Shown here: piece by piece, positions 26,246 through 35,188 of the stretch
Position numbering within the stretch: position 1 is the stretch's first letter
Layout of the letters: every line of letters starts with the position of its first letter
NCBI RefSeq assembly: GCF_039524395.1
Contig: NZ_BAAAGO010000018.1
Strand: one strand, 5' to 3'
DNA from: Micropruina glycogenica
Lineage (GTDB): Bacteria; Actinomycetota; Actinomycetes; Propionibacteriales; Propionibacteriaceae
Length of the DNA stretch: 64,000 bases
Translations under genes and position numbers: made by a program
Notes under the pieces: generated by a model
Databases searched by the model: none
The model's input: the letters and a program-made list of their open reading frames with translations, nothing else
What the model was told of the DNA's origin: nothing

Positions 26246-27849
26246 CCAACCCCGATCTCGCCACGTCCCTGGACGATCTCGCTGCCGCGGCCCGTGCGGC
26301 CGGAGTGAACGACGCCGCGGCCCGCATCGAAGGCGAACAACTCGCGGCCGCGGTGTCTGAATCGGCGGTCGGTTCGTTCGTCGACTGGTGCGTGGCCACC
26401 GGCCGGGCGATCAGCGCGAGTGAGTTCATGGAGGCTGCGCTGCGCGGACGCAAGTTCAGGGCGTCCGCCACCCCACTGGTCGCGCAACTGCACAACGTCC
26501 GCTCGGCACACGCGGTGCCCTATGCCAAGGCGCTGGCCGAGGTGGCCACCGCCGCGGCGCTGCTCGGCACGCCGACCCCGCAGAGCACGGGTGCGGCGCA
26601 GGGTGCGGCGAGCGTGCAGTTGAGCGCAGCGCAGGGGTTGACCGCGGGCGGCCCGGGGCTGACCGGGCCTCGTGGCGACGACACCGAGTTCGTGCGGCAG
26701 GCGCCGCAGATTCTGTCGTCGGTGCTGGGCCGCATGCACGACAACCAGGCCAGGATGCTCGACCTGCGCCAACTCGACCCGTTCGGTCCGGGCGCGATTG
26801 CCGGCCTTGGCAACACCCCGGCGGCGGGCGAGCCTGTCGAGAGCCGGCTGACAGCCGGCGAGCCGCAGCCGCCCGTGCAGGCCGCTCCCCCGGCCGAGCC
26901 GGCCGAACCCGCCGAAGTGCCCGAACCCGAAGAGCCGCAGAAGAGCCTCGACGAGCTGCTGGCCGAACTCGACGGCCTGGTCGGCCTGGGCCGGGTGAAG
27001 GCCGAGATCCACCGCCAGACCGCGGTGCTGAAGGTCGACGCCATGCGCGCCAAGGCGGGGCTGAAGAGCCCGACCATCACTCGGCACCTGGTGTTCGTCG
27101 GCAACCCGGGCACCGGCAAGACCACTGTCGCAAGGCTGGTGGCCGGCATCTACCGGGCGGTCGGGCTGCTCAGCAAGGGTCAGTTGGTCGAGGTCGACCG
27201 CTCCGAGCTGGTCGCCGGCTACCTGGGCCAGACCGCCATCAAGACCGCCGAGGTGGTCGCGAAGGCCGAGGGCGGGGTGCTGTTCATCGACGAGGCCTAC
27301 AGCCTCAACGGCGACCAGTACGGCGAAGAGGCCATCAACACCCTGGTCAAAGAGATGGAGGACAAGCGCAACGACCTGGTCGTGATCGTGGCCGGCTACC
27401 CGTTGCCGATGAGCGTGTTCATCGCCCAGAACCCGGGGCTGGCCAGCCGCTTTCGTACCACCATCGGGTTCGACGACTACACCGACGCCGAGCTGGAGCA
27501 GATCTTCACCGGCATGGTGGCCGGCGCCGACTACGACCTGGGCGAGGGCTGCCTGCAGACCTTCCGCGCCCTGCTCGCCCAGCAGACCCGCGACGAGACG
27601 TTCGGCAACGGCCGGTTCGCCCGCAACGTGCTCGAGGCCGCCATCGGCAAGCACGCCTGGCGGCTGCGCGACGTCACCGACCCGTCCCTCGATCAGTTGC
27701 GCACCCTGCTGCCCGACGACCTGCAGGCCGACGCCGTGCCGGTGGTCGACTGGACGGGCGCACCCGGCGCCGGGCTCGAACCTCCCAGTGATCCGGTGGG
27801 CAACGCTCCAGCCGTGGCGCCGCCCGTACAGCCCGGGAGTACCGCATGA
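26242..27849 (+). CDS. CbbX/SpoVK-type AAA+ ATPase
   Basis: 535 residues from GTG 26242 (GTGA overlap). The first ~230 residues are helical and Ala-rich. A Pro/Glu linker follows, partly encoded by a repeat-B-like sequence at 26828-26845. The AAA+ module starts at about residue 235 with LDGLVGLGRVKAEI: Walker A FVGNPGTGKTTVARLV near 287, VDRSELVAGYLGQTA, Walker B GGVLFIDEAYSL, sensor-1 region VVIVAGYPLPM, arginine finger NPGLASRFRTTI and sensor 2 GNGRFARNVLE. This is the subfamily of CbbX and EccA, which remodel partner proteins. The substrate may be one of the neighbouring operon proteins; that is inference. Confidence 0.92.
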   Translation: MTNPDLATSLDDLAAAARAAGVNDAAARIEGEQLAAAVSESAVGSFVDWCVATGRAISASEFMEAALRGRKFRASATPLVAQLHNVRSAHAVPYAKALAEVATAAALLGTPTPQSTGAAQGAASVQLSAAQGLTAGGPGLTGPRGDDTEFVRQAPQILSSVLGRMHDNQARMLDLRQLDPFGPGAIAGLGNTPAAGEPVESRLTAGEPQPPVQAAPPAEPAEPAEVPEPEEPQKSLDELLAELDGLVGLGRVKAEIHRQTAVLKVDAMRAKAGLKSPTITRHLVFVGNPGTGKTTVARLVAGIYRAVGLLSKGQLVEVDRSELVAGYLGQTAIKTAEVVAKAEGGVLFIDEAYSLNGDQYGEEAINTLVKEMEDKRNDLVVIVAGYPLPMSVFIAQNPGLASRFRTTIGFDDYTDAELEQIFTGMVAGADYDLGEGCLQTFRALLAQQTRDETFGNGRFARNVLEAAIGKHAWRLRDVTDPSLDQLRTLLPDDLQADAVPVVDWTGAPGAGLEPPSDPVGNAPAVAPPVQPGSTA

Positions 27850-29102
27850 GCGCGACCCCCGTCACCACTGGGCGCGCGAGCGCCCCCGTCGTGGGAGCCC
27901 CGGCACCGGTGCCCGCGCGTCGCCGGTCGGCGCCCAGTTCGGTGCGCAGACTGCGAGGGCTGCAACTGGGTGCCGTGGCGCTGATTCTGGCCTTCGGTGC
28001 CTTCGCGATCACCGCTCTGGCGTTGTCGCTCACCGCCGCCTCGCACGCCAGCCAGAGCCTCACCCAGTACTACCGGTTGGCCGACGCCCAGGTGCAGGCC
28101 CTCCAGGTGCAACAAAGCGCCAACACCTGGGCACTCACCCCGACCAGCGCGGTGCGGCAGCAACTCGACCAACGGTTGGGCACCCTCGCCACCACGCTCG
28201 CCGATGCCGCCGCGGTGAGTGACGATCGCGACCGCGTGGTGCCGCTGACGGGCGCCCTGGTGAGCTACGCGATGACCCTGCAAGACGCCCTGAACGCCAA
28301 GGGCACCGACTCTGCGGCGATCGCCGCCAAAGCCGACAACCAACTCACCGACGACCTGATCACACCGCTGCAGGCCGCCACCGCCCACGCCGGTGACCGG
28401 GTGGCCACCGACCTGACCGGCAACTGGAAGTTCTGGGTGCTGGGCGGGGCGGTGCTGGCCGGCGCCGGGCTGGCCGCCATCGGGGTCGCCCTGGCCCGCG
28501 CCTCGCACCGCTACCTCAACATCGGCCTGGCCGCCGGCCTGTTGTGCGCCCTGGTGTCTGCCGGCGTGGTCTGGACGGTGGCCGGCCAGGCGGGCACCGC
28601 GGCGTCCGATTTCGCCGGCACCAGCCGAGCCGTGCTCGACAACCTCACCACGGCCCGGCAGAGCATTCATCAGGCCCGAGCCGACGAGTTGCTGTCCGTC
28701 GGATTGCAGTCGGCGGGCGGCACCTACGCCGACCGCTGGTCGACGGGCTACAACGCCGCCAAGAATGCGCTGGCCGACGTGCCGAAGTCGGGCACCGCCA
28801 GCAACGCCCTGCTGGCCTACGGCACCGGGCACAGCACGGTGGCCAACGCCATCGGCAAGTCGCAGTGGGCGCAGGCGGCGAGCGCCGCCGTCGGCAGCTC
28901 GGCGAAGGCCGCCACCAGCTTCGACGATCTCGACACCAAACTGACCGCACTCGCCACCAGCACCCGTCAGCCGGTGACCTCGTCGGTGACCACGCTCGGT
29001 ACCGGCGTGGCCGGCGCCATCGCCGGCGTGATCGTGTTCACCCTGGCCGGGGCCGGACTGACGTTCTGGGGCGTGTCGCGGCGCATCGAGGAGTACCGAT
29101 GA
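27846..29102 (+). CDS. Four-pass membrane protein with two extracytoplasmic helical domains (GlnX-like)
   Basis: 418 residues, ATGA overlap with the AAA+ gene. A basic Pro-rich N-terminus (~40 residues) is followed by TM1 (GAVALILAFGAFAITALAL) and a ~125-residue polar helical segment. TM2 (FWVLGGAVLAGAGLAAIGVA) and TM3 (IGLAAGLLCALVSAGVVWTV) follow. A second polar segment of ~130 residues precedes TM4 (GAIAGVIVFTLAGAGLTFW). Two four-helix-type outer domains between paired TMs is the layout of GlnX, the membrane sensor placed beside pknG in mycobacteria, where it works with the binding protein GlnH. No GlnH gene is in this operon. Identification as a GlnX analogue rests on topology and position. 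Confidence 0.8.
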   Translation: MSATPVTTGRASAPVVGAPAPVPARRRSAPSSVRRLRGLQLGAVALILAFGAFAITALALSLTAASHASQSLTQYYRLADAQVQALQVQQSANTWALTPTSAVRQQLDQRLGTLATTLADAAAVSDDRDRVVPLTGALVSYAMTLQDALNAKGTDSAAIAAKADNQLTDDLITPLQAATAHAGDRVATDLTGNWKFWVLGGAVLAGAGLAAIGVALARASHRYLNIGLAAGLLCALVSAGVVWTVAGQAGTAASDFAGTSRAVLDNLTTARQSIHQARADELLSVGLQSAGGTYADRWSTGYNAAKNALADVPKSGTASNALLAYGTGHSTVANAIGKSQWAQAASAAVGSSAKAATSFDDLDTKLTALATSTRQPVTSSVTTLGTGVAGAIAGVIVFTLAGAGLTFWGVSRRIEEYR

Positions 29103-30229
29103 GCCCCGTCACCGCCCCGACCGCCCCGGGCCGGCTGAACGAGCCCGTCCAGCCGCAGGCCATGGTCGGCTACCTCGGCGAACTTGACGCCTGGGTGGCG
29201 GCCCGGCGCAGCGAACTGGCCGCCCTCGACGCCGAGATCCTGGCCCGGAAGCTGTCGGCGCTGACCGCCGACCTGCAGTTGTCGCTGGCCCTGTGGCAGG
29301 CGGTGAAGAGCCGCTACGAGCTGCTGCTGGTCACCTGGGATTCCGGACGGGTCGGACCCGCCGAGTGTGCCCGGTTGTCGTCGCTGATCTGGGGACGGCT
29401 CGACACCGGCCCGGCGCCCTCGGCCCAACTGGCGGGCATGGCGGTGTCGCTGCCCGAGGCGTGCCGGCTGTCGGACGCCCTGGTGGCCCAACTGCGGCAG
29501 AAGCTGAACCTCGACCCCAACGCCGAGCAGCTCGCCCGCCGGCTGCGCGACCTGCGCGCCCAGGTGGAACGCATCAGAGACCAGGCCGCCACCGAGCCGC
29601 CCGCAGCCCGGCCCGCCGCGATGGCGCAGGTCGCGGGGCTCGCCGCGCGGGTGACCGAGCTCGAAGGCAAGCGTGAACGCGGCGGCGACATCGGCGGGCT
29701 GCTCGGCCCGCTCGAAATCGACGCCGCCCGGTTCGAACGCGACCTGATCGTGGGCGGCGCCCGCCGCCGCGAGAACCGCGACGCGCTGGCCCGGGCCCGT
29801 GAACTCACCGACGACCTGACCGCTCGCGAGCAGGCGCTGCGCCAACTGGTGGCCAACACGGTGGCGGCGGTGTCGCCCGCGCCCAAGTACGCGGTGCCCG
29901 ACGTCGCCGCCCTGGGCCCGTTGCCCAACACCCGCCAGGCCATCGACGCCTACCTCGGCAAGCTGAGTCAGGTCAGCCGGGCCATGCAGGTGGTGCAGGA
30001 CGCCTACTCGGGTGCCCTGGCCGAACGTGACGCACAGGTCGGGCTGGTCAGCGCGCTGCGCGCCAAGGCCGCCGCCCTCGGCTTCGGCGCCGACGACGAC
30101 TTCACCGCCCTGGTCGATCGGGCCGACGCACTGCTGCAGCGCCGGCCGGCCCCGATGGCGGTGGTGCGCCAACTCGTGCCCGCCGCCCAGGCGATGCTCG
30201 ACTGGCTGGCCGAGGGAGGGGCCCGATGA
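29099..30229 (+). CDS. Predicted coiled-coil protein of unknown function upstream of pknG
   Basis: 376 residues from ATG 29099 (ATGA overlap); the open frame upstream of this is a shadow of the membrane-protein gene. Almost entirely helical, with long heptad-like stretches such as ARRLRDLRAQVERIRDQAA, MAQVAGLAARVTELEGKRER and ARELTDDLTAREQALRQLV. No membrane segments or cysteines. The C-terminus ends VVRQLVPAAQAMLDWL. Not recognised. Its place between the membrane sensor and the kinase suggests a cytosolic scaffold, which is inference. It overlaps pknG by four bases. Confidence 0.85.
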   Translation: MSPVTAPTAPGRLNEPVQPQAMVGYLGELDAWVAARRSELAALDAEILARKLSALTADLQLSLALWQAVKSRYELLLVTWDSGRVGPAECARLSSLIWGRLDTGPAPSAQLAGMAVSLPEACRLSDALVAQLRQKLNLDPNAEQLARRLRDLRAQVERIRDQAATEPPAARPAAMAQVAGLAARVTELEGKRERGGDIGGLLGPLEIDAARFERDLIVGGARRRENRDALARARELTDDLTAREQALRQLVANTVAAVSPAPKYAVPDVAALGPLPNTRQAIDAYLGKLSQVSRAMQVVQDAYSGALAERDAQVGLVSALRAKAAALGFGADDDFTALVDRADALLQRRPAPMAVVRQLVPAAQAMLDWLAEGGAR

Positions 30230-32523
30230 AGTGCCGCCAACCCGGCTGCACGGGCACCATCGTCGACGGCTACTGCGACGTCTGCGGCATGCCCGGTAAC
30301 GCCACCACCATGCCGGTGGGGCGGGGCGTGCCCGGCCGCAAGCCGTCCGCCACCGCCAGCGGGCCCTGCCGCCAGCCCGGTTGCACCGGCCAGATCATCG
30401 ACGGCTACTGCGACACCTGCGGCATGCCGCCCGACTCGGCCCTGGCGCCCAGCAGTTCGTCCGTCACCAAGGCGTCGGTGCAGTTGGGTTCCACTGCCCT
30501 GGGCTCGGCGCGGGCCACCTCGTTCGGGGTGCGTCCGGCCCGGCGGCCGCAGAGCCCGTCCCGGCAGCGCATGGGACGCATCGGCCAAGGCCTGACCGTG
30601 GTGCCGCCGGCCCCGGCGGTCGACCCGGCCAAGGCCGTGATGGTGAAGGCCGAACTGCCCGAAGACAAGCGCATCTGCCCCAACTGCGGGGCGCACGTCG
30701 GACGCTCCCGCGACGACGCCGCCGGCCGTTCGGACGGCTTCTGCCCCAAGTGCGGCGCCCCGTACTCGTTCAGCCCCAAGCTCGCCGCCGGCGACCTGGT
30801 GGCCGGCCAGTACGAGGTGGTCGGGCCACTGGCGCACGGCGGCATGGGCTGGGTGTACCTGGCCCGCGACAAGAATGTGTCCGACCGCTGGGTGGTGCTG
30901 AAGGGCCTGCTGAACACCGGCGACGCCGACACGCTCAGGGCCACGCTGTCCGAACAGCAATTCCTGGCTCAGGTCGAGCACCCGCTGATCGTCGAGATCT
31001 ACAACTTCGTCAGCCACGAGAACAACGGCTACATCGTGATGGAGTACGTCGGAGGCCGGTCGCTGAAGCAGTTGCTCAAGCAGCGCATGGAGGCCAACGG
31101 CGGCAACTACGACCCGCTGCCGGTCGACCAGGCACTCGCCTTTCTGATCGAAATTCTGCCCGCTTTCAGCTACCTGCACGACCTGGGCCTGCTGTACTGC
31201 GACTTCAAGCCCGACAACGTGATTCAAGTGGGCGACTCATTGAAGTTGATCGACCTGGGCGGGGTGCGGCGCAGCACCGACGACGAGTCGGCGATCTACG
31301 GCACGGTGGGCTACCAGGCCCCCGAGGTGGCCACAGCCGGAGCCAGCATCGCCTCCGACATCTTCACCATCGGTCGCACCCTGATGGTGCTGTGCGCCGA
31401 GGTGCCGGGCTACCAGTCCGAGTTCGAGTTCACCACGCCCCCCGCCGACCAGCTGCCGGCTTTCGCCCAGCACGACTCGCTGTACCGGCTGCTGCTCAAG
31501 TGCTGCGCCCCCGACCCGCACGACCGGTTCGACTCGGCCGAAGACCTGCGGGTGCAGATGCTGGGTGTGCTGCGCGAGGTGGTGGCCACCCGCACCGGCA
31601 TCACCGCCAGCACGTCGGTGTCGTCGCCGCTGTTCGAGGCGCCCACGGTGTCGAGTGACCGGTTCGAGTGGCAGCAGCTGCCACAGCTGCGGCCCGACCC
31701 ATTCGACCCGCAGGCCGCCTGGGTGGCGTCATTGGAGGCCGACCCGGTCGAGCGGCTGGGCGATCTGCTGCGGCCGCCCGAAGTGACCACCGGCGTGCTG
31801 CTGGCGCGCTGCCTGGCGGCGCTCGAGACCGGTAACCAGCGGGTGCTCGAACAGAGCGTCAACACCCTGCTCACCAACGACCCGTGGGAATGGCGCGCCG
31901 TCTGGATGGCCGGCCTGGGTGCCCTGCTGCGCGGCGACCCCACCAACGCGCTGTCGTCGTTCAACGCCGTCTACGGCCAGTTGCCGGGTGAGTTGGCACC
32001 CAAGCTGGCGCTGGCCGTGGCCTGCGAGCTGGCGGGCCAGACCGATGTGGCCGAGCGGCTCTACCGCAGCTGCGCCGCGACCGACGCCAACTACGTCACC
32101 CCCGCCGGCTTCGGGCTGGCCAGGCTGCGCGCCGCTCGCGGTGACCTGGCGGGGTCGCTGGCGGCGCTCGAACTGGTGCCGCAGACGTCCCGCGGGTACC
32201 AGGAGTCGCAGAAGCTGAAGGCCGAGCACCTGATCCGGCTGGGCGACGACGCCGCCCACCTCGACGAGGCGCTCAAGGTGCTGCAGCACGCCAGGCTGGA
32301 CGAACGCAGCCAGTTGGGCTTCGAATCGTCGATCTACGAGCGAGCGCTGCAACTGGCCGGCAGCGGTGCGGTGCGGCTGGGCACCACGTCGTACACCGCC
32401 GGCAACCTGCGCGACCGGCTCGAGACCGGGTACCGCCGGCTCGCCCAGTTGAGTGCCGACCCCGCCGAGCGTGCCCAGTTGGTCGACCGAGCCAACGCCG
32501 TCCGAGTTTGGAGCCTGCTGTGA
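30226..32523 (+). CDS. pknG: PknG-type soluble serine/threonine protein kinase
   Basis: 765 residues, ATGA overlap. Two near-identical N-terminal zinc knuckles (CRQPGCTGTIVDGYCDVCG at residues 3-21 and another from ~46). A rubredoxin-like element follows (CPNCGAHVG ... CPKCGAPYSF, ~146-180). The kinase domain starts at ~195 with GPLAHGGMGWVYLARD; the ATP lysine is in WVVLKGLL, the catalytic loop is LLYCDFKPDNVIQV and the metal motif LIDLGGVRR (DLG rather than DFG, as in PknG). The C-terminal ~250 residues are TPR-like. In mycobacteria PknG controls glutamate/TCA flux through the FHA protein GarA. Here the next genes encode its likely phosphatase and an FHA protein, giving a complete circuit. 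Confidence 0.95.
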   Translation: MKCRQPGCTGTIVDGYCDVCGMPGNATTMPVGRGVPGRKPSATASGPCRQPGCTGQIIDGYCDTCGMPPDSALAPSSSSVTKASVQLGSTALGSARATSFGVRPARRPQSPSRQRMGRIGQGLTVVPPAPAVDPAKAVMVKAELPEDKRICPNCGAHVGRSRDDAAGRSDGFCPKCGAPYSFSPKLAAGDLVAGQYEVVGPLAHGGMGWVYLARDKNVSDRWVVLKGLLNTGDADTLRATLSEQQFLAQVEHPLIVEIYNFVSHENNGYIVMEYVGGRSLKQLLKQRMEANGGNYDPLPVDQALAFLIEILPAFSYLHDLGLLYCDFKPDNVIQVGDSLKLIDLGGVRRSTDDESAIYGTVGYQAPEVATAGASIASDIFTIGRTLMVLCAEVPGYQSEFEFTTPPADQLPAFAQHDSLYRLLLKCCAPDPHDRFDSAEDLRVQMLGVLREVVATRTGITASTSVSSPLFEAPTVSSDRFEWQQLPQLRPDPFDPQAAWVASLEADPVERLGDLLRPPEVTTGVLLARCLAALETGNQRVLEQSVNTLLTNDPWEWRAVWMAGLGALLRGDPTNALSSFNAVYGQLPGELAPKLALAVACELAGQTDVAERLYRSCAATDANYVTPAGFGLARLRAARGDLAGSLAALELVPQTSRGYQESQKLKAEHLIRLGDDAAHLDEALKVLQHARLDERSQLGFESSIYERALQLAGSGAVRLGTTSYTAGNLRDRLETGYRRLAQLSADPAERAQLVDRANAVRVWSLL

Positions 32524-33905
32524 CCAACGACCACCCCGACACGTCATCCCGGCGAACGCCGGGACCTCCAAACCCGACCCCGGCACCGGCACCGTCCCTC
32601 GACCCGTCATCCCGGCGAACGCCGGGATCTCCAGACCGAAACCCGACAGCCCAACCCGACCCGTCATCCCGGCGCGCGCCGGGATCTCCAGACCCAAACC
32701 CGGCCTGGCCGCTGTGGGCCACCGACCAGCGCGCCGGCGAACTCGCGCAGCAACAGCCTCAGCCCGACGCGCAGGAGTTCTCCACCCTCGCGCTGGCCGC
32801 GCCCTGCCCGCGATGCCTGAAGCCGGTGCGTCCCGACGAGCGCTACTGCGAGAACTGCGGCTGGGACGTGCATCCCGAGGTCGGTGCCCTGCCTGGGCCG
32901 AGTGATTCGTCCGAGGCCACCGTGAAGCTGAACCGGCCCCAACAGAGCAGGCCGGCGTGCGTGGAATGCGGGGGCCAGGTCGACTCAGACGGCTACTGCC
33001 AGACCTGCGGCACCAAGGCACCGTCGCCGCGCGACCGCTTCGAAGCGTCGCCGGCCGACTGGGTGGGCGGCGTGTGCGACCGCGGTGTGGTGCACGCCCG
33101 CAACGAAGACGCGATGGCGTTGTGGGCGGCCCCCGGCGACGAGCGCAACGCCGTGCTGGTGGTGTGTGACGGGGTGACCAGCTCGCAAGACTCCGACGTG
33201 GCGTCGCTGGCAGCTGCCGAACGGGCCCGCGACGTGCTGGCCGCCTCGCAACCCGCCGGCCTGGCGGTCACGGCCAGCCATGACGCGGCCCTCGACGCCG
33301 CCCTGGTGGACGCCGCGGCGCAGGCCAACGCCGCCGTGTTGGCCACGACCGCCGCCGACAGTGTGAACGCGGCGTCGTGCACGTTCGCCGCCGCCGTGGT
33401 GCACGGCGACCGGGTGCACTGGGCGTCGCTGGGCGATTCGCGCATCTACGTGCTGGGCGCCGAGTCGGTGCAGCTCAGCACCGACGACTCGGTGGCCGAA
33501 GAGCTGATCCGGGCCGGATCGTCCCGTCATGACGCCGAAACCGGCCCGCAGGCGCACGCGATCACCCGCTGGCTGGGCCGCGACGCCGACGACATCGTGC
33601 CGCGCACCGGTACCCACCAGGTCACCGGCGACAGTTGGTTGGTGGTGTGCTCGGACGGGCTGTGGAACTACGCCTCGGAGCCGTCCGCGCTGGCCGCCCA
33701 AGTGGCCACGGCGGCAGAACCGGGCGGCAGCCCCACCCAGATCGCGGCCAGGCTGGTGAAGTGGGCCAACGCTCAGGGCGGAAAAGACAACGTCACCGTG
33801 GCCCTCGCGCGGCTCACGGCTACGCTGAACGAAGCGGCCGGGGCCGATGAAGCGCCGGCCACAGCAGTTCAGCCCGCGCCCCCGATCGTGGAAGAGAAGA
33901 TCTGA
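32520..33905 (+). CDS. PP2C-family Ser/Thr phosphatase with zinc ribbons and a repeat-derived N-terminus
   Basis: 461 residues from GTG 32520 (GTGA overlap with pknG). Residues ~8-57 are three copies of an SSRRTPGSP-like segment translated from a palindromic repeat. Two zinc ribbons follow (CPRCLKPVRPDERYCENCG ~98-116; CVECGGQVDSDGYCQTCG ~144-161). The PP2C domain starts at ~182: GVVHARNEDAMAL, VLVVCDGVTSSQDSD, SLGDSRIYVL, SWLVVCSDGLWNY and GGKDNVTVALARL. All metal-binding aspartates are present, so it should be active. It probably dephosphorylates PknG targets. A start further downstream (for example before the zinc ribbons) would remove the repeat segment, but the GTGA overlap argues for 32520. 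Confidence 0.92.
   Translation: MTNDHPDTSSRRTPGPPNPTPAPAPSLDPSSRRTPGSPDRNPTAQPDPSSRRAPGSPDPNPAWPLWATDQRAGELAQQQPQPDAQEFSTLALAAPCPRCLKPVRPDERYCENCGWDVHPEVGALPGPSDSSEATVKLNRPQQSRPACVECGGQVDSDGYCQTCGTKAPSPRDRFEASPADWVGGVCDRGVVHARNEDAMALWAAPGDERNAVLVVCDGVTSSQDSDVASLAAAERARDVLAASQPAGLAVTASHDAALDAALVDAAAQANAAVLATTAADSVNAASCTFAAAVVHGDRVHWASLGDSRIYVLGAESVQLSTDDSVAEELIRAGSSRHDAETGPQAHAITRWLGRDADDIVPRTGTHQVTGDSWLVVCSDGLWNYASEPSALAAQVATAAEPGGSPTQIAARLVKWANAQGGKDNVTVALARLTATLNEAAGADEAPATAVQPAPPIVEEKI
32542..32689. repeat. Three in-frame copies of palindromic repeat A inside the PP2C gene
   Basis: Units at 32542-32569, 32605-32632 and 32662-32689, each with core CCCGGCGAACGCCGGG (third copy GCGC in the centre) flanked by CGTCAT and ATCTCC. 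Spacings of 63 and 57 bases keep the reading frame. The same 28-base unit is intergenic at 36459-36486 and, on the other strand or as variants, at 39329-39490, 41231-41585 and 49288-49372. Confidence 0.9.
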
Positions 33906-33906
33906 G

Positions 33907-35187
33907 ATGGCCCTGTTCACCTCCGCGGTGTATCAGAACGAGTTTCTGCCCGACGGCGGCACCGACGTGAACGCGATCGTGACGATCGCCTGCAGCGGGG
34001 CCGGGGCGGCGGGCCAGACCGGCAGCGGTGACGCGGGCGAGATCATCATCGTCGACACCTCTGGTTCGATGGGTACCGCCAACATGCAGGCCGCCAAGCA
34101 GGCCGCCATGGTGGCCCTCGACCACATTCTCGACGGCACCTACTTCGCCGTCGTGGCCGGCAACCACAAGGCCTACCTCGCCTACCCGATGGTGCAGTCG
34201 GGCGCCGGCATGGTGCGCATGGACGCCCGCACCCGGGCCGAGGCGCGGCGCGCGATCAGTTTCTTTCGCTCCGACGGCGGCACCGCGATGGGCAACTGGC
34301 TGAACCTGGCCCGGGCCCTGTTCGACTCGATCGGCAACCTGGCGCAGAAGCACGCCATTCTGCTCACCGACGGCGAAAACCACAACGAGACACCGCAGCA
34401 ACTCGATGCCGCCATTCGCAACTCGATCGGTCAGTTCCAGGTCGACTGCCGAGGCGTCGGGGTCGATTGGAAGGTGCCCGAGATTCGCAGCATCGCCCAG
34501 GCCCTGCTCGGCACCGTCGACATCATTCCCAACCCGTCGCAGTTGGGGCAGGCGTTCGCCGAGCTGATGCAGAAGTCGATGGGCCGCGGTGTGGCGCGGG
34601 CCGACCTGCGGGTGTGGATTCCGCAGGGCGCTCAGGTGCTGTTCGTGCGTCAGGTGTCACCCACCGTCGAAGACCTCAGCACGCGGGGCGTGCCGGTGAA
34701 CCCGCTCACCATGGCCTACCCGACGGGTTCGTGGGGCGACGAAGAGCGCGACTACCACCTGCAGGTGCGGCTACCGGCCAAGTCGGTGGGCCAGGAGCAG
34801 TTGGCCGCCCGGGTGCAGTTGGCCGTGGGCACCGAGGTGCTCACCCAGGGGCTGGTCAAGGCCAAGTGGAGTTCAGACACCAACCTGACCGCTCAGATCA
34901 ACCCCGAGGTGGCGCACTACACCGGGCAGACCGAGCTGGCGGTGGCCATTCAAGAGGGTCTGGCGGCCAAGGCGTCCGGTGACGAACGCACCGCCACCAC
35001 CAAACTGGGCCGGGCCGCGCAGCTGGCGGTGCGCACCGGCAACGCCGAAGCAACGGCGAAGTTGCGCAAGGTGGTCGACATCGACAACGCCGAGACCGGT
35101 ACGGTGCGGTTGAAGCGCGGCGTCGACAAGGCCGACGAGATGGCTCTCGACACCGCGTCCACCAAGACCACCAGAATCAGGGGCTGA
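33907..35187 (+). CDS. VWA-domain protein with intact MIDAS
   Basis: 426 residues from ATG 33907, one base after the PP2C stop. The von Willebrand A domain spans ~46-230: EIIIVDTSGSMGTANMQAAK supplies the DxSxS MIDAS at residue 50, the conserved Thr is in FRSDGGTAMGNWLNLA and the Asp in HAILLTDGENHNE. After it come a beta-rich region (ADLRVWIPQGAQVLFVRQV) and a C-terminal helical region. No signal peptide or membrane helix is seen, so it is cytosolic and metal-dependent adhesion would be to another protein of the complex. VWA-PP2C-kinase triads (TerY-phosphorylation type) are known from Ter-associated systems; here the kinase is PknG. Confidence 0.92.
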   Translation: MALFTSAVYQNEFLPDGGTDVNAIVTIACSGAGAAGQTGSGDAGEIIIVDTSGSMGTANMQAAKQAAMVALDHILDGTYFAVVAGNHKAYLAYPMVQSGAGMVRMDARTRAEARRAISFFRSDGGTAMGNWLNLARALFDSIGNLAQKHAILLTDGENHNETPQQLDAAIRNSIGQFQVDCRGVGVDWKVPEIRSIAQALLGTVDIIPNPSQLGQAFAELMQKSMGRGVARADLRVWIPQGAQVLFVRQVSPTVEDLSTRGVPVNPLTMAYPTGSWGDEERDYHLQVRLPAKSVGQEQLAARVQLAVGTEVLTQGLVKAKWSSDTNLTAQINPEVAHYTGQTELAVAIQEGLAAKASGDERTATTKLGRAAQLAVRTGNAEATAKLRKVVDIDNAETGTVRLKRGVDKADEMALDTASTKTTRIRG

Positions 35188-35188
35188 C

